64,000 bases of DNA from Belliella baltica DSM 15883 (GTDB taxonomy: Bacteria; Bacteroidota; Bacteroidia; Cytophagales; Cyclobacteriaceae), in the NCBI RefSeq assembly GCF_000265405.1, contig NC_018010.1, positions 3,865,501 through 3,929,500 on the forward strand, read 5' to 3'. Of this stretch, positions 17,948 to 25,919 are shown in pieces. Below the pieces are notes generated by a model. That model worked only from the letters and a program-made list of their open reading frames with translations, had not been told where the DNA came from and searched no databases. Position 1 is the stretch's first letter. Each line of letters opens with the position of its first letter. Position numbers and translations under genes: made by a program.

Positions 17948-19519
17948 ATGAAAACTACCTTCCAATACGGCCAACAACATCTCACTGCTTCCATAGCACT
18001 GAGTATAGCTAAAGATGAAATTCGAGGTATCCTCACAGACGAGACTAGAGAAAAAGTTAGGGCTAGTGCTTCTGCTGTAGAAAAAATTGTTGCAAAGGGC
18101 AAACCTGTTTATGGGATCAATACTGGGTTTGGTCCGCTTTGTACGACGATGATTTCTCCTGATCAAACACGTAAACTCCAAGAAAATATCCTAAAGAGCC
18201 ACGCAGTTGGAGTAGGTGAACCTATTCCTATCGATATTGCAAAAGTGATGATGATCCTAAAGATTCATGCACTAGCCAAAGGATATTCAGGAATACAAGA
18301 AGCTACATTAGACAGAATGATCTGGCATGTGGAAAATAATGCCATTCCTGTAGTCCCAAAACAGGGCTCCGTGGGTGCATCAGGAGATTTAGCACCTCTT
18401 TCGCATTTATTTTTACCCTTAATCGGCCTAGGAAAAGTCCATTACAAAGGCGAGGTCATTTCTACAGAAAAGCTGTTTCAACTTCATCAGCTTGCCTCGA
18501 TTCCATTAGGACCAAAAGAAGGATTGGCACTCATTAATGGCACTCAGTTTATGGCTGCTTTTGGGGTAAAAGTTCTCGAAAGGTTTTATAATATCCTCGC
18601 CCATGCTGACATTACTGGAGCGATGATGTTGGAAGGATTACTTGGTTCAATAAAGCCTTTTTCTGCAGAACTCCACCAACTCCGCCCCTATGCTGGAAAC
18701 CAACATGTAGCACAAACCATCCTCAACCTACTACACGATTCAGAGATTGTACATTCCCATGCAGCATGCGCAAGGGTTCAAGATCCGTATTCACTTCGCT
18801 GTATGCCACAAGTGCATGGTGCTTCTAGAAATGCCTGGCTACACCTCAAACAAATCTTAGAAATAGAAATCAACTCCGTCACTGACAATCCTGTAGTCTT
18901 TAATGAAAACCATACCATCAGTGGTGGCAATTTCCATGGGCAACCTATTGCTATGCCTTTGGATTATGCTTGCTTGGCTGCATCGGAGATTGGAAATATA
19001 TCTGACAGAAGAATATATCTTTCATTGGAAGGCGACACACCTGGCGTACCAAAATTGCTTCTCAAAGAAACTGGGCTGAATTCAGGCTTTATGATTCCTC
19101 AATACACCACTGCAGCTTTGGCTAGCGAAAACAAAGGACTTTGCTTTCCTTCCTCAGCTGATAGCATTCCCACATCACTTGGTCAGGAAGATCATGTAAG
19201 CATGGGCTCTATTGGATCAAGAAAAGCTTTGCAGGTGATCGAAAACGTAGAAAAAATATTAGGAGTAGAGTTATTCTGTGCAGCCCAAGCAGTTGATTTT
19301 CACTCGCCATTAAAGTCAGGAAAAATCATGACTGCACTCTACGAACATGTGCGTACCAAAATCAAACATGTCACCGAAGATCAGCTCATGTATGAAGACA
19401 TGGAAACTGCTATCTCTATCATTCAGAGTGGAGAATTACTTACCTTGGCAAGAGAAGTAGCTGACAAGGAAGGGTTGGCTTTGGAGACGCAATGGTCAGA
19501 GGATTTTGATGGATTTTAG
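17948..19519 (+). CDS. hutH: Histidine ammonia-lyase
   Basis: Deaminates histidine to urocanate, the first step of histidine degradation. The 523-residue protein contains YGINTGFGPLC near residue 55, the self-forming MIO cofactor triad Ala-Ser-Gly in GSVGASGDLAPLSH near 150, NGTQFMAAFG, and the C-terminal QEDHVSMGSIGSRKALQVIE. Length is normal. The next pathway gene, hutI, is 11.5 kb away because an island on the other strand intervenes. The last 740 bases, including the 3' flank, are duplicated at 21781-22520. Confidence 0.95.
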   Translation: MKTTFQYGQQHLTASIALSIAKDEIRGILTDETREKVRASASAVEKIVAKGKPVYGINTGFGPLCTTMISPDQTRKLQENILKSHAVGVGEPIPIDIAKVMMILKIHALAKGYSGIQEATLDRMIWHVENNAIPVVPKQGSVGASGDLAPLSHLFLPLIGLGKVHYKGEVISTEKLFQLHQLASIPLGPKEGLALINGTQFMAAFGVKVLERFYNILAHADITGAMMLEGLLGSIKPFSAELHQLRPYAGNQHVAQTILNLLHDSEIVHSHAACARVQDPYSLRCMPQVHGASRNAWLHLKQILEIEINSVTDNPVVFNENHTISGGNFHGQPIAMPLDYACLAASEIGNISDRRIYLSLEGDTPGVPKLLLKETGLNSGFMIPQYTTAALASENKGLCFPSSADSIPTSLGQEDHVSMGSIGSRKALQVIENVEKILGVELFCAAQAVDFHSPLKSGKIMTALYEHVRTKIKHVTEDQLMYEDMETAISIIQSGELLTLAREVADKEGLALETQWSEDFDGF

Positions 19520-19576
19520 TTCAAGTCTTGAGTGAAGCGGTGACTTGGACTTTCCTACTTGCAGTCTTCTGACTGC
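18837..19576 (+). repeat. hutH 3' direct repeat, copy 1 (partner 21781-22520)
   Basis: Covers codon 297 of hutH to 57 bases past its stop, ending in the dyad GCAGTC-TTCT-GACTGC. It is colinear with 21781-22520 over 740 bases. From 18865 to 18978 the copies are identical, then differ at many mostly synonymous sites, and they are identical again in the 3' flank. The two copies bracket cassette A. Confidence 0.9.
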
Positions 19577-19729
19577 ATACTATATAGTCTGAAGACTGGT
19601 GGTAATGGGGTCCATTTGCCGCAGCAAATTGAAACATCCAAATCCTTGTACCAACAGGGGCTTATAATCCAATCATACCTTCATATTAAATTCCTTTAAA
19701 AGTTGATTAAAACTCTTATTTTTAGTTGT

Positions 19730-20128
19730 TCAACTCTTTAAAATTTTTTCTCTTATCAAATTGAAGAGAGAAAAACCTAAAAGAAATATTAAGATCAGTT
19801 GATTAGTCAATGGATTTATCCTTTCCAAAAATAATGAACAACCACAATTCTGGAGGCTTGTAGTAAAATAAACAACCATGTAAAAAACCACCAATATGAC
19901 AACTGAAAGATACACAAGGATGTTTCGTTTTAATACAAAAACTAAAATAGCTGTTACGACTTTGAGGACAACAACAATGTGGGCTAAATAATAACTCCAA
20001 TAAGATGGTATTAAATTACCAGACCCAATTCCAATAATAAATGCATTGAAATTAAATATTTTCTCGAATGCTGAATATAACAATAAAAAGGAAAGTCCAA
20101 ACGTAATAAAACTATTCAAGTATTTCAT
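19730..20128 (-). CDS. MauE/DoxX-like membrane protein (cassette A)
   Basis: A 132-residue protein with four membrane segments. The start is typical of the MauE-type fold (FGLSFLLLYSAFEKIFNF), and the Cys motif LQNCGCSLF follows the third segment. MauE is needed for disulfide-rich protein maturation in methylamine utilisation, and relatives are used in thiol redox. I use ATG 20128, giving a 17-base overlap with the beta-propeller gene, so the two are coupled. In this cassette it may act on the Cys-containing peptide encoded upstream; that is inference. Confidence 0.72.
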   Translation of the reverse strand: MKYLNSFITFGLSFLLLYSAFEKIFNFNAFIIGIGSGNLIPSYWSYYLAHIVVVLKVVTAILVFVLKRNILVYLSVVILVVFYMVVYFTTSLQNCGCSLFLERINPLTNQLILIFLLGFSLFNLIREKILKS

Positions 20129-21191
20129 AGTTGACAATGGTCAAATCCTCATAAAAAACCAATAAATTTTTACCTACCTTAAAAATTTTAACAGCCTCTT
20201 GGCCATCAGTTAAATTAGGAACTTTAATACTGAATTGATATTCATTGCCATGAGATTCAGTAACTGAATAAACATCTATCACCTTTGTATCTTTTTCATT
20301 GGAAATATCATTTAGCAGCCAGAAATAATCATTTTGATCCAAAAAACCATCAATGAACATTTGGTAAGAAGGAACATTAACCAAAACTTTCATTCCTCCT
20401 CCAAAGGATTTATATTCTGCTCTTGGGGGTGGAGTTTTGTCAATAGTGGTTATTGCTCTTAGAAATTTTTTTTCTTTGCGGTCAAAAACAAATACCCTAC
20501 CAACGCAATAATTAAAATATACTCCGAAACTATCATTCAGTCTAAAATCTCCTTCATAAACTTTTGAAACATATTGAGTTCTTTCGATTGGAATTTTTAT
20601 TGTGTTTGTAACATCTCCTTCTTTAAAATCCACTAATTCAAATTCTAATGCGCCTGTAAAGTCCTCATTATCTGAGTATTTTATCAAGACTTGACTATTT
20701 GAAAAAAATGCAGGTGAATAAAAATAAGTTTTTAATTTAAAATGGCTAATGTCATTTTGGAGCAAATTTACTTCCTTTATTGCTGTTTGCTGAAAATCAT
20801 GAACCAAAATTTTATTTTTATCAGTATAAAAAACATGAGCTTGAGAAAACTCCGATGGACCAAATCCTTTAGACCCTATGGAGCTTTGTAATTCAAAATT
20901 GAGGTCATATTGTTCCAGGGTTTGTGTTTTAGAATTTGCGACCCAGAAATAACGATCGAATGGTGCGTTTTGTTGAAAATTATGTACGCTTGAAAAATCA
21001 TTTTTCCTATTAACTTCAACAAGTTTTTGTACAAATAATCTACTGAAACTATACTCTAGTTCAGAATTTTTATACTTTAATTTGATTTCTTCATTTTCTA
21101 AAATTAAATCTTCATTTGGTTTTTGTTCACAACCTAAAAAAAAACCGAAAAGACAAGAATAGATAACTGGTCCGATCAATTTACTTCGCAT
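20112..21191 (-). CDS. 6-bladed beta-propeller lipoprotein (cassette A)
   Basis: A 359-residue protein with a lipoprotein signal (Cys21 in FFLGCEQK). Strand-rich repeats such as DRYFWVANSKTQTLEQYD and SSIGSKGFGPSEFSQAHVF carry the G-x-GP-x-EF turn typical of the Bacteroidota 6-bladed beta-propeller (BF3164-like) family. These surface or periplasmic proteins are often encoded next to NVEALA-type peptides. Function is unknown. It follows the peptide gene by 89 bases and overlaps the MauE-like gene. Confidence 0.75.
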   Translation of the reverse strand: MRSKLIGPVIYSCLFGFFLGCEQKPNEDLILENEEIKLKYKNSELEYSFSRLFVQKLVEVNRKNDFSSVHNFQQNAPFDRYFWVANSKTQTLEQYDLNFELQSSIGSKGFGPSEFSQAHVFYTDKNKILVHDFQQTAIKEVNLLQNDISHFKLKTYFYSPAFFSNSQVLIKYSDNEDFTGALEFELVDFKEGDVTNTIKIPIERTQYVSKVYEGDFRLNDSFGVYFNYCVGRVFVFDRKEKKFLRAITTIDKTPPPRAEYKSFGGGMKVLVNVPSYQMFIDGFLDQNDYFWLLNDISNEKDTKVIDVYSVTESHGNEYQFSIKVPNLTDGQEAVKIFKVGKNLLVFYEDLTIVNYEILE

Positions 21192-21280
21192 AATTATGAT
21201 TATTTAAGTTAAATTTAATTCCTTTAAAAAATCAACAAATGGCTGTAAAAAAAACAGCCATTTGTTGAACCCTACATCTT

Positions 21281-21454
21281 TTAAAACTCTCTCCAGCTGC
21301 CAGTTGAATGCACTACTTTCCCGTCAGGATAAGTGATTTTACACTCTCCGGCTCCAACGCAACCACCTTGCAAAGATTCTTCTGCATTTGTAATTATTAC
21401 ATTCATTGAAAATGCAAGGACAAATGCAACTGATAATGAAATTAGCTTTTTCAT
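21281..21454 (-). CDS. Small exported Cys-pair peptide (cassette A), NVEALA-like layout
   Basis: A 57-residue gene read from ATG 21454. Residues 1-24 are a signal peptide (MKKLISLSVAFVLAFSMN, then VIITNA). The mature part is about 33 residues: EESLQGGCVGAGECKITYPD followed by GKVVHSTGSWREF, with two Cys five residues apart after a Gly-Gly. The layout recalls NVEALA-family peptides, also found before beta-propeller lipoproteins, but the name motif is absent. It leads cassette A, with repeat R1 140 bases upstream. It is real by codon structure, signal and conserved context. Confidence 0.72.
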   Translation of the reverse strand: MKKLISLSVAFVLAFSMNVIITNAEESLQGGCVGAGECKITYPDGKVVHSTGSWREF

Positions 21455-21593
21455 AATTAATTTAATTTTAGTTGAACAAAATAATTTTATTGAATCAGTT
21501 CAGGCCTCAACTAAACTCATTTAATAATAGTACTTAAAAATTGAAATAAAAAATTTCTTATACACTAACAGTCAGCCATTTAAGACATTTTAT

Positions 21594-21744
21594 ACTATTC
21601 CAATAGTCAATTTCAAAATAATCTTTTAAAAATTAGTTTACCCCCCCCGAAAAACAAAATAATTAGTAATTAAACATTGATTTTCCAAAAGAATAAACTT
21701 TTTTTATAGTTTTTGAAAAAAAGTTGAAGTGCAATTCGTTTAAA
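21594..21744 (-). promoter_or_regulatory. Promoter repeat R1 (upstream of cassette A)
   Basis: About 150 bases shared with R2 (25562) and R3 (30426). The shared parts are the dyad ACTATT-CC-AATAGT at 21594-21607, CTTTTAAAAATTAGTTTA, a run of eight C at 21641-21648, and TTTTCCAAAAGAATAAACTT further on. It reads towards the minus-strand peptide gene, whose start is 140 bases from the dyad. I find no -33/-7 pair as clear as those after R2 and R3. Its far end is 36 bases from the hutH fragment. Confidence 0.8.
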
Positions 21745-21780
21745 TCAGAATTTTATTGAAAAATAAATTCATCCAAAGCA

Positions 21781-22463
21781 GGCTGTACCTGAAGCAAATG
21801 CTCGAACCAGAAATCAACTCCGTCACTGACAATCCTGTAGTCTTTAATGAAAACCATACCATCAGTGGTGGCAATTTCCATGGGCAACCTATTGCTATGC
21901 CTTTGGATTATGCTTGCTTGGCCGCATCCGAAATCGGCAATATCTCCGACCGTAGGATTTACCTTTCCTTGGAAGGTGACACGCCGGGAGTACCCAAATT
22001 GCTTCTCAAAGAAACCGGCCTGAACTCAGGCTTTATGATCCCCCAATATACCACCGCTGCTTTAGCGAGTGAAAATAAAGGCCTTTGCTTCCCATCCTCT
22101 GCTGACAGCATCCCAACCTCCCTCGGTCAGGAAGACCATGTGAGTATGGGAAGTATAGGAGCCAGAAAAGCCTTGCAGGTGATCGAAAATGTAGAGAAAA
22201 TCCTAGGTGTAGAACTCTTCTGTGCAGCACAAGCAGTGGATTTCCATGCACCAATGAAATCAGGAAAGATCATGACAGCTCTTTATGAACATGTGCGTAC
22301 CAAAATCAAACATATCACCGAAGATCAGATCATGTATGAAGATATGGAAACTGCCATTGAAATCATCCGAAGTGGGGAACTGCTTACATTGGCCAGAGAA
22401 GTGGCTGAGAAAGAAGGACTGCAATTGGTGACGAAATGGTCAGGGGAGTTTGATAGATTTTAG
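21781..22463 (+). pseudogene. 5'-truncated hutH copy (C-terminal 226 codons)
   Basis: Open in frame and matching hutH from Leu-Tyr-Leu-Lys-Gln (codon 297) to the stop, with few amino-acid changes, but missing the first 297 codons and the MIO loop, so it cannot make an active lyase. Homology starts abruptly at 21781, next to repeat R1. Third positions differ widely from hutH and are richer in G and C, while 21809-21922 is identical to it. This suggests an allele from a related strain, patched by gene conversion, rather than a recent tandem duplication. The ATG upstream at 21798 is within the conserved frame. Confidence 0.9.
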
Positions 22464-22520
22464 TTCAAGTCTTGAGTGAAGCGGTGACTTGGACTTTCCT
22501 ACTTGCAGTCTTCAGACTGC
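21781..22520 (+). repeat. hutH 3' direct repeat, copy 2 (partner 18837-19576)
   Basis: Same 740-base span as copy 1, including the 57 bases after the stop codon and the hairpin GCAGTCTTCAGACTGC. Together the two copies flank cassette A as direct repeats 2.2 kb apart. Confidence 0.9.
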
Positions 22521-22567
22521 TAATTTTCCATTTTGAAGACTGTTATAGTTACCGTCTAAGTAGGGAA

Positions 22568-23512
22568 TTAATCCAAATTAAAGTAAAAAAATGGAATTGC
22601 CTCGTTATCTTTTATTGGAACTAAGGCATGACTAATGATGCCCTCAAATCCAAAAATGAAGTGAATTTTCTCATTGCTAATTTTTATAGGCTGAAACTCT
22701 GATATAGCTACAAGCTCACTTGGAAAATATTGATCATTCAATGCTATGATTAAATATTTATTTTCCTTTTTGTAAATTGAGTAAATCTTTTTAATAAAAG
22801 GATCATAGGTAATAAATTTAAATTCGAGATTTTCAAATGGATTGATATAAGTAAAAGTAAGATCACCAGTATGAGAATCAAACCCAAAACTTTTGCCACA
22901 ATTCGATAGGTTAAAAAGAATAAAGTCCTCACTTATTTGCAGAAAGCTCCCTGCTAATTGTAATCCTGAATTCTTAATTGTATGTGTAGAGCATTCCACT
23001 TTAGATTCTTTTGTACCATTCAAAGTAAGTACTTTAATTATTTCATTTTTTTTCATACTTCTGCTGTAGCCAAAGAATTCATTTTGCCCAGTAAACAAAA
23101 AATGATCATATCCATTCCATTTTTTATCTAATAATTTGTAATCCAAAGTATTAATAGTATGCAATTGATTATCTTTTACTCCCAAAACAAACGACTTTTG
23201 CATAGTATGACCGACAATCACATTATCAATTACTTCCAAAAGTTGTATCGGATTGCGGTTTGAATTTGAAGATATTTCAACACTGTCAACCCTTATATTA
23301 TGCTTGTTTAATAGATAAATTTTTGAAAATGTAGCAGAGATTCTATAATGGTTATTGTAAACTAGATACCAGTGTGCATAGGAGTTGCCAATATCTTGGG
23401 AATAGACCATGTATTGGTTCATATCATCTTTGGTTATATTTTTCTGCCCATTAGCAGGGTTAATCCCTAAAAAACTAAATACAAGCAAGAGGAAGATCAA
23501 TTGCATTTTCAT
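22568..23512 (-). CDS. Secreted protein, probably beta-propeller (cassette B)
   Basis: About 314 residues with a signal peptide (MKMQLIFLLLVFSFLGI, cleavage near NPANGQ). Repeated strand patterns such as VLGVKDNQLHTINTLDY and FGFDSHTGDLTFTYINP look like propeller blades, and the size fits the 6-bladed group, but I do not recognise the family with confidence. It overlaps the thioredoxin-like gene by about 38 bases, so the two are coupled. It is the last gene of cassette B; 55 bases later the hutH repeat ends. Confidence 0.6.
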   Translation of the reverse strand: MKMQLIFLLLVFSFLGINPANGQKNITKDDMNQYMVYSQDIGNSYAHWYLVYNNHYRISATFSKIYLLNKHNIRVDSVEISSNSNRNPIQLLEVIDNVIVGHTMQKSFVLGVKDNQLHTINTLDYKLLDKKWNGYDHFLFTGQNEFFGYSRSMKKNEIIKVLTLNGTKESKVECSTHTIKNSGLQLAGSFLQISEDFILFNLSNCGKSFGFDSHTGDLTFTYINPFENLEFKFITYDPFIKKIYSIYKKENKYLIIALNDQYFPSELVAISEFQPIKISNEKIHFIFGFEGIISHALVPIKDNEAIPFFYFNLD

Positions 23513-23897
23513 AATTTGATGCATTTACGACTTTTTGGTTATCAAATTCTACATACAGTGGTTTAGCAAGAGGCAAACCCATTCGTTCACCCATATTTTC
23601 TTTATCATGAAATACTACGAATCCATTATTAGAAAGCTTTTCTAACTCATTTTTTAAATTTGATGAAAGTGTTGTGCCACTGATAATAATTACAACTTCT
23701 TTGCAATCTAACTCCCATATTCTATTTATTGTGGACTCTTGACATGGTCCGCAGTATTTCTCAGAAATAATTAAGAGTCCCTTCATTTCTCCTGGAATTT
23801 TGAACTTTTCAATATAGGAATTAACTGTCCTATAATTAGAATTCTCTTTATTACAGGAAGAAAGGATAAGGATTAAACAAATGAGGAAAAGTTTCAT
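23475..23897 (-). CDS. Thioredoxin-like lipoprotein with CGPC motif (cassette B)
   Basis: A 140-residue lipoprotein (Cys15 in LILSSCNKE). After GEMKGLLIISEKYCGPCQ comes an alpha/beta pattern with VVIIISG and FVVFHDKE, compatible with a short thioredoxin fold. CGPC is the classic thioredoxin active site. The fold lacks some usual elements and the cis-Pro is uncertain (LAKPLYVEF is a candidate). It overlaps both neighbours, so it is coupled to the DUF4221 gene. Its likely partners are the two Cys-pair peptides at the head of the operon; this is inference. Confidence 0.65.
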   Translation of the reverse strand: MKLFLICLILILSSCNKENSNYRTVNSYIEKFKIPGEMKGLLIISEKYCGPCQESTINRIWELDCKEVVIIISGTTLSSNLKNELEKLSNNGFVVFHDKENMGERMGLPLAKPLYVEFDNQKVVNASNYENAIDLPLACI

Positions 23898-25057
23898 TTC
23901 AAAATGTATTTTTCAATAATATATAAATCCTCATTTATTCCGGTATTATATGGATTCATTGTACTAAGAAATATAGTGTCATTCTCCACATAAGTTAACA
24001 TAAAATTAAATTTACCAGGTTCAAAAATGGCTTCACCCAAAGGCTTCATTTCTTTATCATACTTAACAATTGACCATTTTGATTCTAAAAAATCAAGTTT
24101 AATTTCTGAATTTTTGTTCTTGTGCTTAGCAATTCTATAAATAGATCCGTTTGTTGAATCTACAATTAATTTAACATACTGGCCTTTTTCATTGTGATCA
24201 TTCCAAAAGGAATTAACCTCACCTGCATCTTTTGAACTATAGTAAATAAATTCATTCTTGCCAAGGAAATTACTCTTCATCTTTACAAAGCTTTCTTGGA
24301 AAGATTTCATATTTACAATAGTTATTTCACTACTTGAGGGCCAGTTAATATAAACTAAAGAATCATTTACAGCGAATGACGTAAAAAGATCATGAGGTAT
24401 TTTTCTGCCAAAATAATCGGAAGGGTAATTCCCGAAAGGTGAAATTTCATTTAGTTTATTGATTCTCATTTGTGCCAAAGTTGGTATTCTGTACAAATAT
24501 GGAAAACTATTCTCTTGGTCAAATACAATGGGGTGAAAATCTGTAAGAAGTCCAAGTTTATCGTTGTAGTACATTCCAACTCCATACCTTGAGATGCCCC
24601 CCAGTCCAAAAGTACCCGAATAATAGCCATTATGGACTTCTAATGGCAATGAAAAATCAAAATCCCAACGCCCTATACGTTCGCCTAATGAATTAATTTG
24701 ATAAATCCCGAAATAACCAAGTCTCCCTAAAAATATTGTATCTTTGGAATGAATAAAAACGCTTGATATCTCTTCTATCCCTTCTTTTTCTAAATTTTGA
24801 AAGTTTAATTTATTTAAAAGATCTCCTCCATTTCTATAGAAATAATAAAGAGCTTGGTCTTTGTCATCAAAAAATACAGTTAAACTGTCAGTATAAATTA
24901 TCTCAGCCACGTCATAATTCAATGATCTAAAATCAAAAATAGTTTCTCCGATTTTTATATATTTCAATATATTATTTTGCCTATCAGTATGTGAACAAGA
25001 TAGCATTATAAGAGATACCAAGAAAAGCAAATATGTTATTAAATCTTTGCTTTTCAT
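23894..25057 (-). CDS. DUF4221-like lipoprotein (cassette B)
   Basis: A 387-residue lipoprotein from ATG 25057; a longer frame from TTG 25120 would run into the peptide gene B2 and put residues before the signal. The lipobox is LIMLSCSH. The C-terminal pattern, IVKYDKEMKPLGEAIFEPGK, then MLTYVENDTIFLSTMNP, matches the lone DUF4221 protein at 14587-15732. Propeller-like strands fill the middle. Function unknown. It follows peptide B2 by 10 bases and overlaps the thioredoxin-like gene by 4. Confidence 0.72.
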   Translation of the reverse strand: MKSKDLITYLLFLVSLIMLSCSHTDRQNNILKYIKIGETIFDFRSLNYDVAEIIYTDSLTVFFDDKDQALYYFYRNGGDLLNKLNFQNLEKEGIEEISSVFIHSKDTIFLGRLGYFGIYQINSLGERIGRWDFDFSLPLEVHNGYYSGTFGLGGISRYGVGMYYNDKLGLLTDFHPIVFDQENSFPYLYRIPTLAQMRINKLNEISPFGNYPSDYFGRKIPHDLFTSFAVNDSLVYINWPSSSEITIVNMKSFQESFVKMKSNFLGKNEFIYYSSKDAGEVNSFWNDHNEKGQYVKLIVDSTNGSIYRIAKHKNKNSEIKLDFLESKWSIVKYDKEMKPLGEAIFEPGKFNFMLTYVENDTIFLSTMNPYNTGINEDLYIIEKYILK

Positions 25058-25067
25058 TTTCGGATTA

Positions 25068-25238
25068 TTAAAGTACAACTTCTCCTTTGATTTTAACTTT
25101 TGAACACACACTTCCTCCAAATAGACAAAATCTATCCTTCATTTTCGTTGTAACTTCATCTATTACGACCACTTGAGATTTTGTTTGATAGCTTAAACAT
25201 ACGAAAGCCAAAACCCCACAAATAATTATTTTTTTCAT
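25068..25238 (-). CDS. Small exported Cys-pair peptide B2 (cassette B)
   Basis: A 56-residue gene from ATG 25238. Signal peptide MKKIIICGVLAFVCLSYQ, then a short mature part with MKDRFCLFGGSVCSKVKIKG. The C-LFGGS-x-C block is shared with B1 (DRYCLFGGSKCGKV), so B1 and B2 are paralogues. A longer frame starts at 25289, but that would place 17 residues before the signal. The start lies 14 bases after the B1 stop. No known family name applies; the layout is NVEALA-like. Confidence 0.72.
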   Translation of the reverse strand: MKKIIICGVLAFVCLSYQTKSQVVVIDEVTTKMKDRFCLFGGSVCSKVKIKGEVVL

Positions 25239-25252
25239 GATTTTTAAAATTA

Positions 25253-25435
25253 TTAGATACATTTTACTTTGTGTACAACTTTTCCACATTTACTGCCACC
25301 AAACAGGCAATAACGGTCTTTTGCCATGTTCACTGTGGTGATTGATTCGATTTGCCCATCACAAGCAGATAATGTTTGAGGATTCGCAAAAATAGCCAAT
25401 CCAATTATTGGGAATAAGTAAATTATTTTTTTCAT
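25253..25435 (-). CDS. Small exported Cys-pair peptide B1 (cassette B)
   Basis: A 60-residue gene from ATG 25435. Signal peptide of about 24 residues (MKKIIYLFPIIGLAIFANP, then QTLSA), followed by CDGQIESITTVNMAKDRYCL and FGGSKCGKVVHKVKCI. The C-LFGGS-x-C block matches B2, and B1 has two more Cys. It is the first gene of cassette B. A promoter-like pair lies 55-86 bases upstream and repeat R2 begins 127 bases upstream. Role unknown; size, export and variable sequence suggest a secreted signal, toxin or binding peptide. Confidence 0.75.
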   Translation of the reverse strand: MKKIIYLFPIIGLAIFANPQTLSACDGQIESITTVNMAKDRYCLFGGSKCGKVVHKVKCI

Positions 25436-25489
25436 AAAGTTGATTGTTTAAATATTTTGGTTTGTTATTGAAAATAATTTTTCAATGGT

Positions 25490-25521
25490 CGAAACTATAT
25501 AATTCATACTACTATTCCAAA
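25490..25521 (-). promoter_or_regulatory. Candidate -33/-7 promoter of cassette B
   Basis: Read on the minus strand: TTTG (25518-25521), 20 bases, TAGTTTCG (25490-25497). The same pair with the same spacing follows R3. The -33 element is 41 bases from the R2 dyad. It is close to the Bacteroidota consensus TTTG / TAnnTTTG, with a C in place of the last T. Confidence 0.5.
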
Positions 25522-25561
25522 TTAACTAATATCTGAAAAACAAACACTTAGATAAATTTGT

Positions 25562-25710
25562 ACTATTCCAATAGTCAATTTCAAAACAATCTTTTAAAAA
25601 TTAGTTTACCCCCCCACCCGGATTCAAACTAAAATATATGTAAAATCCATTTTTCCAAAAGAATAAACTTTTTTTATGGTTTTTGAAAAAAAATTGGAGT
25701 ACAATTTTTA
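25562..25710 (-). promoter_or_regulatory. Promoter repeat R2 (upstream of cassette B)
   Basis: Second copy of the shared repeat, with the dyad ACTATT-CC-AATAGT at 25562-25575, a broken C-run (seven C, A, three C) at 25609-25619, and TTTTCCAAAAGAATAAACTT further out. It lies 127 bases before the B1 start. Beyond it, 25711-25919 holds no gene or repeat that I can see. Confidence 0.8.
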
Positions 25711-25919
25711 AAAAACCCTCATAAGCTCAAATTTTACCATGAACAAGGACTAAGGGAAGTGTAGAAAATCTGAACAAAGGGCGTAATAATCACTTGTTAT
25801 TTTTGCTTACAACTACTCATTATGTTGTTTTCTTTATGCAGTAATCAGCGAATCTATTTACACCCTGGAAGGGTTTTTTATGATGCCCCATTTAGAATCA
25901 ACTTATTAAATCCAGCCGT

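Noticed and set aside
21333..21524. 63-codon plus-strand frame
   Set aside because: Antisense to the cassette A peptide; only the minus strand gives a signal peptide and a matching operon context.
23895..25120. Upstream TTG start (25120) for the cassette B DUF4221 gene
   Set aside because: It would overlap peptide B2 and put 21 residues before a lipoprotein signal; ATG 25057 gives a normal signal.
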